Notes: a model not told the origin generated them from the letters alone. 31,947 bases of DNA from Niabella sp. (GCF_030150205.1 NZ_JASLGT010000021.1:1-31947); one strand, 5' to 3'. Shown: positions 1-8,007, counted from the stretch's first letter. Numbers and translations: made by a program.

Positions 1-120
<120 letters not shown>

Positions 121-435
121 AAATGAGTTTGACTTACTGACTGTTTCAAAGTTATCTGAAGTCCTAAAACTCCAAATACAAATTAACGTGTCAAAAATCT
201 AATGTTATTTGCTTTTTGACTTACCTTTTCGTTGTCACAACCTAATGTGACTGAATTGTGCTATTGCTTCCAAACTTTCAAAGATCTTTCTGCAAAACTA
301 TCTCCTAAAAGATACCTTACAAACTTGCCAATACCGCCGGACTCGAACCAACATCGCGCCTTAAACGCCGTATCATCTCAAAAGAACTCTTATCAACCAA
401 CCCCTTTCCTTCATTTACACTCCGTTTCGGGGTTG
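121..435 (-). other. rRNA operon leader region
   Basis: This stretch lies between the first rRNA promoter and the 16S 5' end, so it should be transcribed as leader RNA. On the minus strand it holds a boxA-like antitermination motif (GATCTTTGAAA at about 276-286) and a second weaker one near 144-155. It also holds the tRNA-like fragment at 326-375. I see no protein-coding gene; the short reading frame on the plus strand has no recognisable content. Confidence 0.6.
326..375 (-). other. tRNA 3'-half-like fragment in the rRNA leader
   Basis: On the minus strand this reads as a T-arm (stem GTTGG, loop TTCGAGT, stem CCGGC) followed by an acceptor-like GGTATTGGCA. Upstream is a short stem around a TTTAAGG loop (GCG/CGC only). 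No matching 5' acceptor strand or D-arm is visible, so it is not a complete tRNA. It could be a relic of a leader tRNA or a tRNA-mimicking processing signal. Chance similarity is possible, but GGTTCGAGTCC is a strong T-arm match. Confidence 0.4.
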
Positions 436-467
436 CAAAGATAGATTTTCTTTTTCAAACTATCAAA
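436..467 (-). promoter_or_regulatory. rRNA promoter P1 (closest to 16S)
   Basis: Minus-strand -7 element TATCTTTG (complement of 436-443) with a -33 TTTG (464-467) 20 bases upstream. This matches the Bacteroidota sigma-ABfA type promoter (TTTG, 19-21 bases, TANNTTTG). It is followed by CAACCCC, as at P2 and P3. Confidence 0.75.
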
Positions 468-557
468 AAAATTTTAACCTTTTTTCGATATAACCAATTA
501 TGTGTGAAGAACTTATAAACCCGTTTTCTACTCTTGTTAGTCAACGTTTTGGGGTTG

Positions 558-589
558 CAAAGTTGCGAACTTCTTTTCAAACCGCCAAA
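558..589 (-). promoter_or_regulatory. rRNA promoter P2
   Basis: Minus-strand CAACTTTG (558-565) is one base off TANNTTTG. A TTTG at 586-589 lies 20 bases upstream, and the flanking GCAACCCC is shared with P1. This is the weakest -7 match of the four. Confidence 0.6.
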
Positions 590-648
590 TTTATTTTTCT
601 TTTTTCTTCAACTCTTTTCTAAGAACTATCCCGTTTTTAATCGGGTTG

Positions 649-679
649 CAAAGATACAATCTCTTTTCAAACTGCCAAA
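649..679 (-). promoter_or_regulatory. rRNA promoter P3
   Basis: Minus-strand -7 TATCTTTG (649-656) and -33 TTTG (676-679) with 19 bases between. The spacer shares a GGCNGTTTGAAAAG-like block with P2. Confidence 0.75.
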
Positions 680-775
680 AAAAATCGAAACTTTATTTTT
701 AACTTTTTTTGATCTAACTAATTGTATTCTAAGAACTTATCGGTAATTTTTAACGTACCGTTTGATTTGGGAGTG

Positions 776-806
776 CAAAGATAGGGAGGATTTTGAAACA
801 GGCAAA
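776..806 (-). promoter_or_regulatory. rRNA promoter P4 (farthest upstream)
   Basis: Minus-strand -7 TATCTTTG (776-783) and -33 TTTG (803-806), spacer 19 bases. It lies 127 bases beyond P3 and is the outermost of the four tandem promoters. Confidence 0.7.
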
Positions 807-1116
807 TTTATTTTGTTTTTTTTCAAATCTTTTTTAAGGCCCGTAATCATGATAGCGCCAATTCTTCACTCCTCTCCCTTCATCGAATCCTGATAATGTA
901 AGTATTTACAGGTCTGTACCATTCGAAAACTAGTCAGCATTGCAATTGCTGATTGCATAGCTAAAGCAAAAGGATACGATACCGCATCAGCAACAACCTC
1001 CCAACAAAGCAGATGATGATTATCAAATGATCATATCTAACTAAACAATAGTTATCTGAGTCAGCAAACGGTCACTTTTCCCCTGGTCCGTCACCTTTGA
1101 ACCATATATATACCAC
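807..1116. other. intergenic region without a supported gene
   Basis: Between the outermost rRNA promoter and the GrpB-like gene I see no convincing coding sequence. The plus strand has CACCTTTG just before the GrpB start region, one base off a -7 element and without a clear -33, so it is only a possible promoter. Confidence 0.5.
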
Positions 1117-1721
1117 ATGAAGATTGATATGGTTCTATATAGTCCTGAATGGAAGGCAGCTTTCGAAACGCTGAAAAAAGAACTGGCAGGTCTTACAGGA
1201 CCATGGTGCCCCCAAATTGAACATATCGGTAGCACATCTGTGGAAGGATTTGCCGCCAAACCGATTATTGATGTGCTAACAGGTGTAAAGCATGCAGACG
1301 ATCTTGATCCAATCCCCCATGTGCTGATGGACCGGGGATATATCTATTACGAAAGGTATAATACGATATGCCCTATCGCCGCTTTTTCGTAAAACTGCAT
1401 ACGGATCCTGTCCTTTTATCGCTTCCCGTTTGGATCCGGAAAGGAGACCCTATTCCTGCTGCGCTTAACGAACATCATCACCGGCTGGCACATATCCATG
1501 TATTGCTCCTTTCGTCTGAACATTGGACACGGCATATTGCATTCAGGGATTACCTGCGTATCCATCCGGATGTAAAAGCAGCCTACCAGCAACTGAAGGA
1601 GCAACTGAGTGCCCGGGAATGGACCAACGGCAATGCCTACAATGAGGCCAAGGATGCATTCCTTAAAACAGAAGAATGCCCTGCAGTAAACTGGTACCTG
1701 CAACAACACCCCGTTTTATAA
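1117..1721 (+). pseudogene. GrpB family protein (nucleotidyltransferase fold), frameshifted
   Basis: Two overlapping frames together spell one GrpB/UPF0157-type protein. The N-terminal part (1117-1392) has the family signature IEHIGSTSVEGFAAKPIIDV. The second part (1368-1721) carries PYRRFFVKLH and FRDYLRIHPDVKAAYQQLK, the C-terminal hallmarks. The join lies at about 1366-1368: the family's RRFF block is already in the second frame, so the shift is upstream of it and corresponds to one missing base. The first frame ends at a stop soon after (AAFS). GrpB proteins are usually 170-200 residues, which the joined product would match. There is no slippery heptamer that would suggest programmed frameshifting, so this is either a broken gene or a sequencing error. 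The biochemical role of the family is poorly known. Confidence 0.85.
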
Positions 1722-1744
1722 ACAGCGGGTTGACTGTACATTTG
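1714..1744 (+). promoter_or_regulatory. promoter of the deaminase gene
   Basis: TACATTTG at 1737-1744 is an exact TANNTTTG -7 element. TTTT at 1714-1717, 19 bases upstream, may serve as -33. The start codon follows 36 bases after the -7 element. Confidence 0.5.
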
Positions 1745-1780
1745 CATTCCGGCTACTCCTCTTCAACTTAAAACAAAAAC

Positions 1781-2179
1781 ATGGACATTGAAAAGCTTAA
1801 GCAAATAGCCCGGAACATTTCCGGTGAAAGACAACTAAATGATTTTATAACGATTGGCGGTGTAGGTGCAGCCCTGGAAACAGTAAACGGGAACGTTTAT
1901 ACCGGTATCAGCATTGACACGGCCTGCTCGATGGGCTTTTGCGCAGAACATAGCGCCATTGCGGAGATGCTGAAGCAGGGCGAATATAAGATCAAAGCGA
2001 TGGTTGCCGTAAACAGCAACGGCGATGCGGTACCTCCCTGCGGCAGATGCCGGGAACTGATCAGCCAGCTCTCCAGCTCTAATTTGCAAACCATTATCGA
2101 AGTAAAGAACGGCATCCAGGTACCACTTTCTGAGCTCCTGCCCTACGATTGGAAAGCGACGACCGGTCATGCATGGTAA
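1781..2179 (+). CDS. cytidine deaminase family protein
   Basis: A 132-residue protein of the small zinc-dependent cytidine deaminase superfamily, which hydrolytically deaminates cytidine-type nucleosides. The active site is visible: C54-A55-E56 (zinc ligand and proton-shuttling glutamate) and P86-C87-G88-R89-C90 with the two further zinc cysteines. Length matches the homotetrameric T-CDA class. It has its own promoter candidate just upstream and stands alone, between the broken GrpB gene and a convergent SRPBCC gene. The substrate could be cytidine/deoxycytidine for pyrimidine salvage, but blasticidin-deaminase-like and other relatives share the same motifs, so substrate is not assigned. No signal peptide is seen; cytoplasmic. 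Confidence 0.85.
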   Translation: MDIEKLKQIARNISGERQLNDFITIGGVGAALETVNGNVYTGISIDTACSMGFCAEHSAIAEMLKQGEYKIKAMVAVNSNGDAVPPCGRCRELISQLSSSNLQTIIEVKNGIQVPLSELLPYDWKATTGHAW

Positions 2180-2295
2180 CCACCATTCGCCGGTTCATAT
2201 CCTCTTTTACTGTTCGATTTTATTCTGCTACCAGCAACCACTCCAATAGCCCGGAGCTGCCGGTTAAAATAGGCCTGCGTTCCAAGATGCAACGC

Positions 2296-2760
2296 TTATG
2301 ATATTTCGTTCTCTGCCACCCGCTTTATTTTGAATACCGCTGTATTCCAGTAAAAAGCCAGGTGTTTGTAAATGGTATCCGTGGGAAAGCCTTTAATGGT
2401 AAGCGATAACCGGGTTTCTGTGCCCTCAGGGGTTAACAAAAATTCAAATACTGAATAATTATCCGCTTTTTCTTCAAGCCGCGACAGTGAGCTCAACTGA
2501 CTGTATTGAAGCCGGTGCCCGGGATCAACCGCCAAAACGATCCCCTTGTTTTCAAACGGAAGATGGTGTATTCCTTTAATAACCAGCGGTGCCCCCACCT
2601 TCCATTGCGTATCCACCTCCAGCTCCATTTCCGGATCCCCCATCCATTGCAACATGATGTCAGGCGCTGTAAGCACGTTCCACACCCGTTGCCGGCCGGC
2701 GTTGATATGGACACTTTTTTCGATGATCGTTTCTTCCATTTCTGATACCCGGTTCAACAT
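2296..2760 (-). CDS. SRPBCC (AHSA1-like) domain protein
   Basis: A 154-residue protein of the START/SRPBCC fold, of the Aha1-C-terminal-domain-like type common in Bacteroidota. The typical opening is present: a beta strand (EKSVHINAGRQRVWNVLT), then the substrate-cavity helix region (MLQWMGDPEM). A long final helix is also seen (TDTIYKHLAFYWNTAVFKIK). Such proteins bind hydrophobic ligands or have unknown roles; no catalytic residue can be assigned. Start: the ATG at 2758-2760 is used here, but the internal ATG at 2737-2739 (MEETIIE) fits the usual start of the family well. It lies 55 bases after the HD-domain gene on the same strand and may be co-transcribed with it. Confidence 0.85.
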   Translation of the reverse strand: MLNRVSEMEETIIEKSVHINAGRQRVWNVLTAPDIMLQWMGDPEMELEVDTQWKVGAPLVIKGIHHLPFENKGIVLAVDPGHRLQYSQLSSLSRLEEKADNYSVFEFLLTPEGTETRLSLTIKGFPTDTIYKHLAFYWNTAVFKIKRVAENEIS

Positions 2761-2815
2761 ATCCGTACCACCGCATGCTATTGCGTTGCTGTTTCCGTTC
2801 CGGACGATGTATCGC

Positions 2816-3403
2816 CTATTTTTTTAGAATGCCCTTTTCAAGATTTTGTTTCAGCAGGTCTTCGGCAAATGCCCATATTTGTTCGGACCCCTGGGCAATC
2901 ACCTTTTTTTTTGCCACTACCTGGTCGTAGCGTACATCAAACTCCTTCCAGGTTCCACCATCATTGGAGGTATTCTGAAGCAGCGGTTCCAGCCGGTCCA
3001 GCGCCCGGGCAAATTTTGCGTCGGCCGTTTGCCCTGCTTCAAATTCTTCCCATATTTCAATCAGCGCTTCCGCCTGCGATTGGGGCAACATTCCAAAGAT
3101 CCTCCGGGCAGCTTTTAACTCTTCTTCCGTATTGGTATGGCTCTTTTTTGTATCGTAAATAAATACATCCCCCGCATCAATTTCAACAACATCATGAATC
3201 AGCACCATTTTCAACACCCGTAGCAGGTCTACCGGTTCATTGGCATGCTCTGCAAGTACAATAGCCATCATTGCCAGGTGCCAGCTATGCTCGGCATCAT
3301 TTTCCCGGCGGTCGCTGTGAAGCAACCGGGTACGACGCAGCACATATTTAAGCTTATCGATCTCCTTAATAAATGCTATTTGCTTTATCAGTTGTTCCAT
3401 CAT
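2816..3403 (-). CDS. HD domain-containing phosphohydrolase (YfbR/HDDC2-like)
   Basis: A 195-residue protein with the metal-binding HD signature: ENDAEHSWH (H39), LIHDVVEIDAGD (H70-D71, E74) and FARALDRLEP (D136). The order and spacing fit the HD_3 group that includes the 5'-deoxynucleotidase YfbR and eukaryotic HDDC2, which remove phosphate from deoxynucleoside monophosphates. A role in nucleotide pool control is therefore likely but the exact substrate is not shown. It begins with two ATG codons in a row (3401-3403 used). It is on the same strand as the acetyltransferase and SRPBCC genes. Confidence 0.85.
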   Translation of the reverse strand: MMEQLIKQIAFIKEIDKLKYVLRRTRLLHSDRRENDAEHSWHLAMMAIVLAEHANEPVDLLRVLKMVLIHDVVEIDAGDVFIYDTKKSHTNTEEELKAARRIFGMLPQSQAEALIEIWEEFEAGQTADAKFARALDRLEPLLQNTSNDGGTWKEFDVRYDQVVAKKKVIAQGSEQIWAFAEDLLKQNLEKGILKK

Positions 3404-3513
3404 CGGTCAAAGGTACGAACCCGGACCGGAGTCACATCCATTCACAGATTTTTCTATACAAGATGATGCAGCATCCATCCCGTATCAGGCAGTTTCGATC
3501 AACCCAGCCCTGG

Positions 3514-4155
3514 CTATTGGTTTGCGGGAATAACGGCGCTGGTATAAAGACTATACAGTTTCCACCCCAGTGTTTTGTAGAGTGCCTGTCCTTCTCCGGT
3601 AGCAACCAAAACGCCTTTTGTAATACCCCGGGAACGGGCAATCGCGGAGAGACGCTTCATAACCAGGGAGGCCAGCCCTTTGCGCCGGTGTGCGGCCGTG
3701 GTGGCGATACGATCGTAGATTGCAAAATCTTCTACAAATGCAATCCGCCCGCTCGCTGCCAGCTCGCCGCTATCCGTGAGTATATTCACCACCGGCACCG
3801 GAAGCTGCAGCTCAACTTTCAGATGATATCCGCCGGCAAGCGCTCCCCCGTCTTCCGGAACAAGACCGGTTATCATCATATACCCCGGAGGCTGGATCAC
3901 CCAGCGTGACGGCAGCACCGCCCTTACGCTATCGGGATGGGCACAAACCTTCAGAAAGACCCAGGGCTCTATAATGGTGTTACCCAACCCGGTAAAAGCA
4001 GGTGTGATTTCAGCAAAAACATAACGCTCTTTCTGCTCCGGCCACCCTACCTGAACCCGGTATCCTCCCGGTATAACAACCGGCGCCGCAACCCCGCGGG
4101 CCAGCGCCCAGCCTTTGATCCAGGTATCTACAACAGACCGGTTTTCAGACATCAT
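3514..4155 (-). CDS. GNAT family N-acetyltransferase
   Basis: A 213-residue protein whose C-terminal half is a GNAT acetyltransferase domain. The acetyl-CoA pyrophosphate loop is RRKGLA (157-162), preceded by the beta strand DRIATTAAH and followed by the late motif ALYKTLGW (191-198). The N-terminal half is poorly conserved and probably sets substrate choice. The acceptor is unknown. It starts 6 bases after the stop of the FMN reductase gene, so the two are almost certainly in one transcript. Double ATG start; the outer one is used here. Confidence 0.85.
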   Translation of the reverse strand: MMSENRSVVDTWIKGWALARGVAAPVVIPGGYRVQVGWPEQKERYVFAEITPAFTGLGNTIIEPWVFLKVCAHPDSVRAVLPSRWVIQPPGYMMITGLVPEDGGALAGGYHLKVELQLPVPVVNILTDSGELAASGRIAFVEDFAIYDRIATTAAHRRKGLASLVMKRLSAIARSRGITKGVLVATGEGQALYKTLGWKLYSLYTSAVIPANQ

Positions 4156-4161
4156 AAAAAT

Positions 4162-4701
4162 TTAGCGGGCGCCTACAAGTTGTATAAATGCTTTTATAAA
4201 TTGCTCGAATGCCTTTCCCGTTGCCGGATCTGCAATTTGTCCTTCCCCGCTTATCTTCCCTTTTACGCCCTGGATCAGCAGGGAAGTCTCCTCTGTGAAT
4301 AAGGCTCCAACTGTTTGCATGATCATTTTTAGTTCAGCGTGGCCCTTTACACCACTTGCAGATGCGGTGATCAACCCTACCGGCTTCTCCGAAAAAACCG
4401 TTGTTGCCACACACCATTCGATGGCATTTTTTAATCCACTGGGAATACTGAAAATATATTCCGGCGTACAGATCAATACGCCATCAGCCTGTGCTATCTC
4501 CCGACGCAGGCCTATAACCGCTTCCGGCGGGTTGGCAACAGAAAGTTCGGGGTCGAAATGCGGTAGTGTTTTTAATACATTGTAAACGGTGATCGTAAGA
4601 ACCGCCTCTGTCTGCCTGGCAAAATTCAATGCCAGCTTTTCGCTGCTAGAACCGGCACTGGCACTACCGATGATCACTAAAATGTTTTTCTGTTGCTTCA
4701 T
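4162..4701 (-). CDS. NAD(P)H-dependent FMN reductase
   Basis: A 179-residue flavodoxin-fold protein of the NADPH-dependent FMN reductase family (ChrR/YieF/azoreductase type). The flavin phosphate loop GSASAGSSSEKLA (12-24) and the second flavin-contact motif TPEYIFSIPSGLKNAIEW (79-96) are both clear. Members reduce flavin, quinones, azo dyes or chromate with NAD(P)H; which applies here cannot be read from the sequence. It lies 51 bases after the aspartic protease gene and 6 bases before the GNAT gene, in a leftward operon. Confidence 0.9.
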   Translation of the reverse strand: MKQQKNILVIIGSASAGSSSEKLALNFARQTEAVLTITVYNVLKTLPHFDPELSVANPPEAVIGLRREIAQADGVLICTPEYIFSIPSGLKNAIEWCVATTVFSEKPVGLITASASGVKGHAELKMIMQTVGALFTEETSLLIQGVKGKISGEGQIADPATGKAFEQFIKAFIQLVGAR

Positions 4702-4752
4702 GTTGTTTTTTTTACCGAGCAGCTAAAACTGTTGTCCATCCACCCATTGTTC

Positions 4753-6021
4753 CTAATCGAATTTAATAAACATCTGGTCAAAATTCAGGGTCATCTTTTT
4801 GAATTTCCGGATCAGGTCCTGACCAATATTTCCATAAACCGTTTCATTGCCAATGAGCTCCTTTAATAAAGAAACACTGTCTAGCCGCACTTCCCTTCCC
4901 ATGATCTGAAATGTATGTGAGATCTTATAGCCTTCGTATTCTTTTTTTCCACCGGCCCCACCCAGGCCGATCCGGGTTGGCTGCCAGGTACGGGTGATCT
5001 GCTGTTGATTGGTTGTAAAAAATGGCTGATACAGGATCGTATGATCGGCACCGGTATCAAATGTAAAATGCCGGCCATCGATCAGAATCAGGGGCGAGAG
5101 GCCATCAATGGCCATATTTGATGCGGTATGGATACGGGTTTCTTTTTCCGGTACGATGAAGTATCCGTCCTGCGTTAGCTGTACTTCCCGGAGTGCTTCA
5201 ATTACCGGAAAGCCCAAAATCCCGTGGATCTGGTACCCGATCTGTGGAAACGCCAATGCGTCATCCGGCAACACCAAAAATATAACCTGTTCGATAATGC
5301 TGTTACCGATCCTTAGCTTTTTACAAACGCCCAGATCCGCTTTCACCGTATTGCCCGTAAGGGCTCCAACTTCAATACCGGCCGGGATCACCTCCATCTT
5401 TAAATTACGCGCCGCCGAACGGGTAATGGTCGATAAATTGGCTCCGGTATCAAAAATGCAACTCAGGGTATCACTTTCAATTGTCACCTTCAGATTATTC
5501 AAGCCGGCTTTATCTTTTTTCATTTCCATCCGGCTGCTCTTTCGTACCAGTACACGTTGTGGCGGCACAGCTTCCAATGCCGTCCAGATCTTCAGGTTAT
5601 TCTCCAGGTCTGTTTTTTCATCTTGCTTTAAAAACGTTCCATACCGGTTTAATAATTCCTGTACTGCGATCCTGGCGGCCTTATATTGATGTAGCTTTAT
5701 ATAATTATCTTCCCGGATCCGGTATAGCCTTAATTTTAATGAATCGGGCAAACCATTCCCCGTCTTCAACAGCTGACCGATCCTTTGATTGGATACCTGC
5801 GGCCGGTTAAAGGCATTAAAAAGAACTGCTTCTGTAAATTTCTGGTGTACTGCGGAAAGCTGCCGCTGATCCGCATCGTAAAGCATGCGGGCCTTAAAAA
5901 AATCCTTCTGCGCGATGGCTGAATCAATCGATTTAAAAGTTGTATGTTCCTCCTGCGCCTGGCAAAGTACCGGTATCACCAGCACCACGAACAATATACC
6001 CTTCAGTAAAAAGTGTTTCAT
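4753..6021 (-). CDS. secreted retropepsin-like aspartic protease with two DTGA motifs
   Basis: A 422-residue protein with a cleavable signal peptide (hydrophobic 7-20, cleavage likely near CQAQ, 20-23). Residues about 30-150 are helical and TPR-like. The rest holds two aspartic-protease half domains: IFDTGANLSTI (DTGA 191-194) with the downstream HGILGFPVIEAL flap/hydrophobic motif, and FTFDTGADHTIL (322-325) near the start of a second lobe. Retropepsins usually supply one DTG per chain and dimerise; two copies in one chain suggest an intramolecular pseudo-dimer, although this is inference. It likely acts in the periplasm or outside the cell. It heads the leftward operon with the FMN reductase and GNAT genes. 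Confidence 0.85.
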   Translation of the reverse strand: MKHFLLKGILFVVLVIPVLCQAQEEHTTFKSIDSAIAQKDFFKARMLYDADQRQLSAVHQKFTEAVLFNAFNRPQVSNQRIGQLLKTGNGLPDSLKLRLYRIREDNYIKLHQYKAARIAVQELLNRYGTFLKQDEKTDLENNLKIWTALEAVPPQRVLVRKSSRMEMKKDKAGLNNLKVTIESDTLSCIFDTGANLSTITRSAARNLKMEVIPAGIEVGALTGNTVKADLGVCKKLRIGNSIIEQVIFLVLPDDALAFPQIGYQIHGILGFPVIEALREVQLTQDGYFIVPEKETRIHTASNMAIDGLSPLILIDGRHFTFDTGADHTILYQPFFTTNQQQITRTWQPTRIGLGGAGGKKEYEGYKISHTFQIMGREVRLDSVSLLKELIGNETVYGNIGQDLIRKFKKMTLNFDQMFIKFD

Positions 6022-6347
6022 TGTATTTTTTTAAAACCGGCGCCGGCCGCTCTTGGTTCTTCATAGAAACAGGCCGTAATGACCATACGCCCCTTCCGGG
6101 CCGGTAACATGCAAAAATAGCAATAATCGATCCTTTGTTGTTCGCAAGATATATGCACGAATCAGCCGGGGCATCTTACAATTCCGGGACAATCTTCATA
6201 TGCTGGCTTTTTTAACCGCCAGGACCAAAGGACTCGCAATATGCGCAAAGAGATTTGCATTTAGTCGTGACAGGCGTTCTTCAGGAACGCACCAAACGAC
6301 CGATTAAAAAATATTTGATAGCTTAGCGTATTAAACCCGGATTAAAA
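6022..6347. other. divergent intergenic region
   Basis: This gap separates the leftward protease gene from the rightward transporter genes and must hold promoters for both. On the minus strand TATTTTTG at 6112-6119 matches TANNTTTG, but no well-placed -33 TTTG is seen. On the plus strand no clear consensus promoter is found. I see no gene here. Confidence 0.45.
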
Positions 6348-6911
6348 ATGTTAGATTTTATAAAACAACCCTGGCCGTGGTACGTGGCCGGGCCGCTTAT
6401 CGGGCTGATTGTACCGGCGCTGTTGCTGCTGGGTAACAAACCCTTTGGGATCAGCTCTTCGCTACGACATATCTGTGCCGCCTGTATTCCTTCAGGCATC
6501 CCTTTTTTCCGGTATAACTGGAAAAAGGAACGCTGGAACCTGCTTTTTGTGTTGGGCATTTTCTTCGGAGGTATGATCGCAGCGCAATTCCTTACGGATC
6601 CGGAGCCTGTAAAAATTGCGCCGCAACTGGCAGCAGACCTGGGGAAACAGGGAATTACCAACTATCACAACCTGGTTCCGGCCGATCTTTTCAACTGGCA
6701 CTCCCTGCTAACAGCCCGCGGAGCGATCCTGATGATTGCCGGCGGATTCCTGGTAGGTTTTGGAACACGGTATGCAGGCGGTTGCACCAGTGGTCATGCT
6801 ATTATGGGTTTATCCAATCTTCAGTGGCCCTCGCTGGTTGCAACCATTTGCTTTATGATCGGCGGCTTTTTCGCTGCCAATTTATTACTCCCATGGATAT
6901 TATCCCTTTAA
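6348..6911 (+). CDS. YeeE/YedE family sulfur transporter, first half-protein
   Basis: A 187-residue membrane protein of the YeeE/YedE (thiosulfate permease) family, with about five predicted membrane segments. The conserved pore motif GGCTSGHAIMG is present (C146). Two further cysteines lie in HICAACIP (C43, C46). In full-length TsuA-type YeeE, conserved cysteines pass thiosulfate through the pore by transient hydrogen bonding. Here the protein is about half length and is followed 14 bases later by a second half, a common Bacteroidota arrangement. Likely role: uptake of thiosulfate or a related sulfur compound across the inner membrane; substrate is inferred from family only. Confidence 0.88.
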   Translation: MLDFIKQPWPWYVAGPLIGLIVPALLLLGNKPFGISSSLRHICAACIPSGIPFFRYNWKKERWNLLFVLGIFFGGMIAAQFLTDPEPVKIAPQLAADLGKQGITNYHNLVPADLFNWHSLLTARGAILMIAGGFLVGFGTRYAGGCTSGHAIMGLSNLQWPSLVATICFMIGGFFAANLLLPWILSL

Positions 6912-6925
6912 TAAAAAGAACAGCA

Positions 6926-7423
6926 ATGATCAAAGAAGATACTCAACTCCGTTCCCCAAAACCTTCCGATGATGAATTTACTGTGAATCCGGTTGCAGAC
7001 ACGAAAAAGGAAGGTTCACTGCTCCGCTTCCTGGTTGCAGGTATCGTTTTTGGAATTGTTTTTACCAAGGCTGAAGTGATCAGCTGGTTCCGTATACAGG
7101 AAATGTTCCGGTTACAATCCTTCCATATGTATGGCGTTATCGGAAGCGCAGTTGCTGTAGGCATGATCTCCATCTGGCTGATTAAAAAATTCCGTATTAA
7201 GACCATTGACGGGTCAGCCATCGAAATTCAACCCAAGAAATTTAATAAGGGACAGATTGTTGGCGGGCTGATCTTTGGTATTGGCTGGGCACTTACCGGC
7301 GCCTGTCCCGGTCCGCTTTTCGCCCAGATCGGCACCGGAGCCACCGTGGTAGTGATCACACTGCTAAGTGCCATTGCAGGCACCTGGGTCTATGGCCGGT
7401 TCCGGGAAAAGCTGCCCCATTAA
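6926..7423 (+). CDS. YeeE/YedE family sulfur transporter, second half-protein (DUF6691-like)
   Basis: A 165-residue partner of the preceding half-transporter. After a hydrophilic N-terminus (1-30) it has about four membrane segments and the second pore motif GACPGPLFAQIG (C127). The ATG at 6926 is chosen because it follows an A-rich stretch and sits 14 bases after the upstream stop; an in-frame ATG at 6893 would overlap the upstream gene and add a short tail. The two halves probably assemble into one pore in the inner membrane. No rhodanese or persulfide dioxygenase gene, often found with this pair, is seen nearby. Confidence 0.88.
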   Translation: MIKEDTQLRSPKPSDDEFTVNPVADTKKEGSLLRFLVAGIVFGIVFTKAEVISWFRIQEMFRLQSFHMYGVIGSAVAVGMISIWLIKKFRIKTIDGSAIEIQPKKFNKGQIVGGLIFGIGWALTGACPGPLFAQIGTGATVVVITLLSAIAGTWVYGRFREKLPH

Positions 7424-7476
7424 AAAGAATGTTTACTGGCTAGAGTAGCTTTTTTATTTTCCAAATTGACCATCGC

Positions 7477-8007
7477 ATGTCTGAAACCCGGATCATTATC
7501 ATCGATGCACAGAAAGATTTTACAGAGCCGGGCTTTGCCTATGAGAAAAAACATCCTGCGCTTAAAAATATCGGAAGCGTCGTTCGCCAGCTCGATATCC
7601 TGCTGGAGCAAACGCCACCTGGCCAGATCATATTGGTCTATTCCAGCTATGCGCCAAATCAGTTTGAAACCGGGTTTTCAACCTGTATTCCAGGTACGGA
7701 AGGTCATCAAAGCAGCCTGAAAGCCATTGAGCAGCTACTACAGTTTGAGAAAACAGGACATAGCTGTTTTTCTTCAAAAGACTTTTGTGATCATTTGCAA
7801 CGGGAACAGGTTACCCATCTTATACTCTGCGGCTTTCTTACGGAGTATTGTGTAAAAGCAACAGCATTGGATGCGCTTTTAAAAGGTTTCGGGGTTAGCC
7901 TTTGTCCGGACCTGCTTGGCTCAGCCGATGAAAAGCAGCTGGCAAAAGAACAGGCGTTGGCGGAAATGGTACAAAAAGGTGCGCAGATCCGATGCCCCGG
8001 GTTTTAA
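7477..8007 (+). CDS. isochorismatase-family cysteine hydrolase
   Basis: A 176-residue protein with the isochorismatase/nicotinamidase-like alpha-beta fold. The catalytic triad is readable: D10 in IIIDAQKDF, K92 in FEKTGHS, and nucleophile C125 in LCGFLTEYCVKATALDAL. Family members hydrolyse amides or similar bonds (nicotinamide, carbamoyl compounds, isochorismate); the substrate here is unknown. The stop codon overlaps that of the convergent kinase gene by 4 bases (8004-8007). It is the last rightward gene before the rhamnose locus. Confidence 0.88.
   Translation: MSETRIIIIDAQKDFTEPGFAYEKKHPALKNIGSVVRQLDILLEQTPPGQIILVYSSYAPNQFETGFSTCIPGTEGHQSSLKAIEQLLQFEKTGHSCFSSKDFCDHLQREQVTHLILCGFLTEYCVKATALDALLKGFGVSLCPDLLGSADEKQLAKEQALAEMVQKGAQIRCPGF

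Noticed and set aside
1366..1395. Programmed frameshift in the GrpB-like gene
   Set aside because: The T-rich stretch lies after the point where the second frame's conserved residues begin, and no known family member uses frameshifting.
7437..7460. Terminator after the second YeeE half-gene
   Set aside because: GCTA/TAGC gives only a 4-5 bp stem before the U run, too weak to call.
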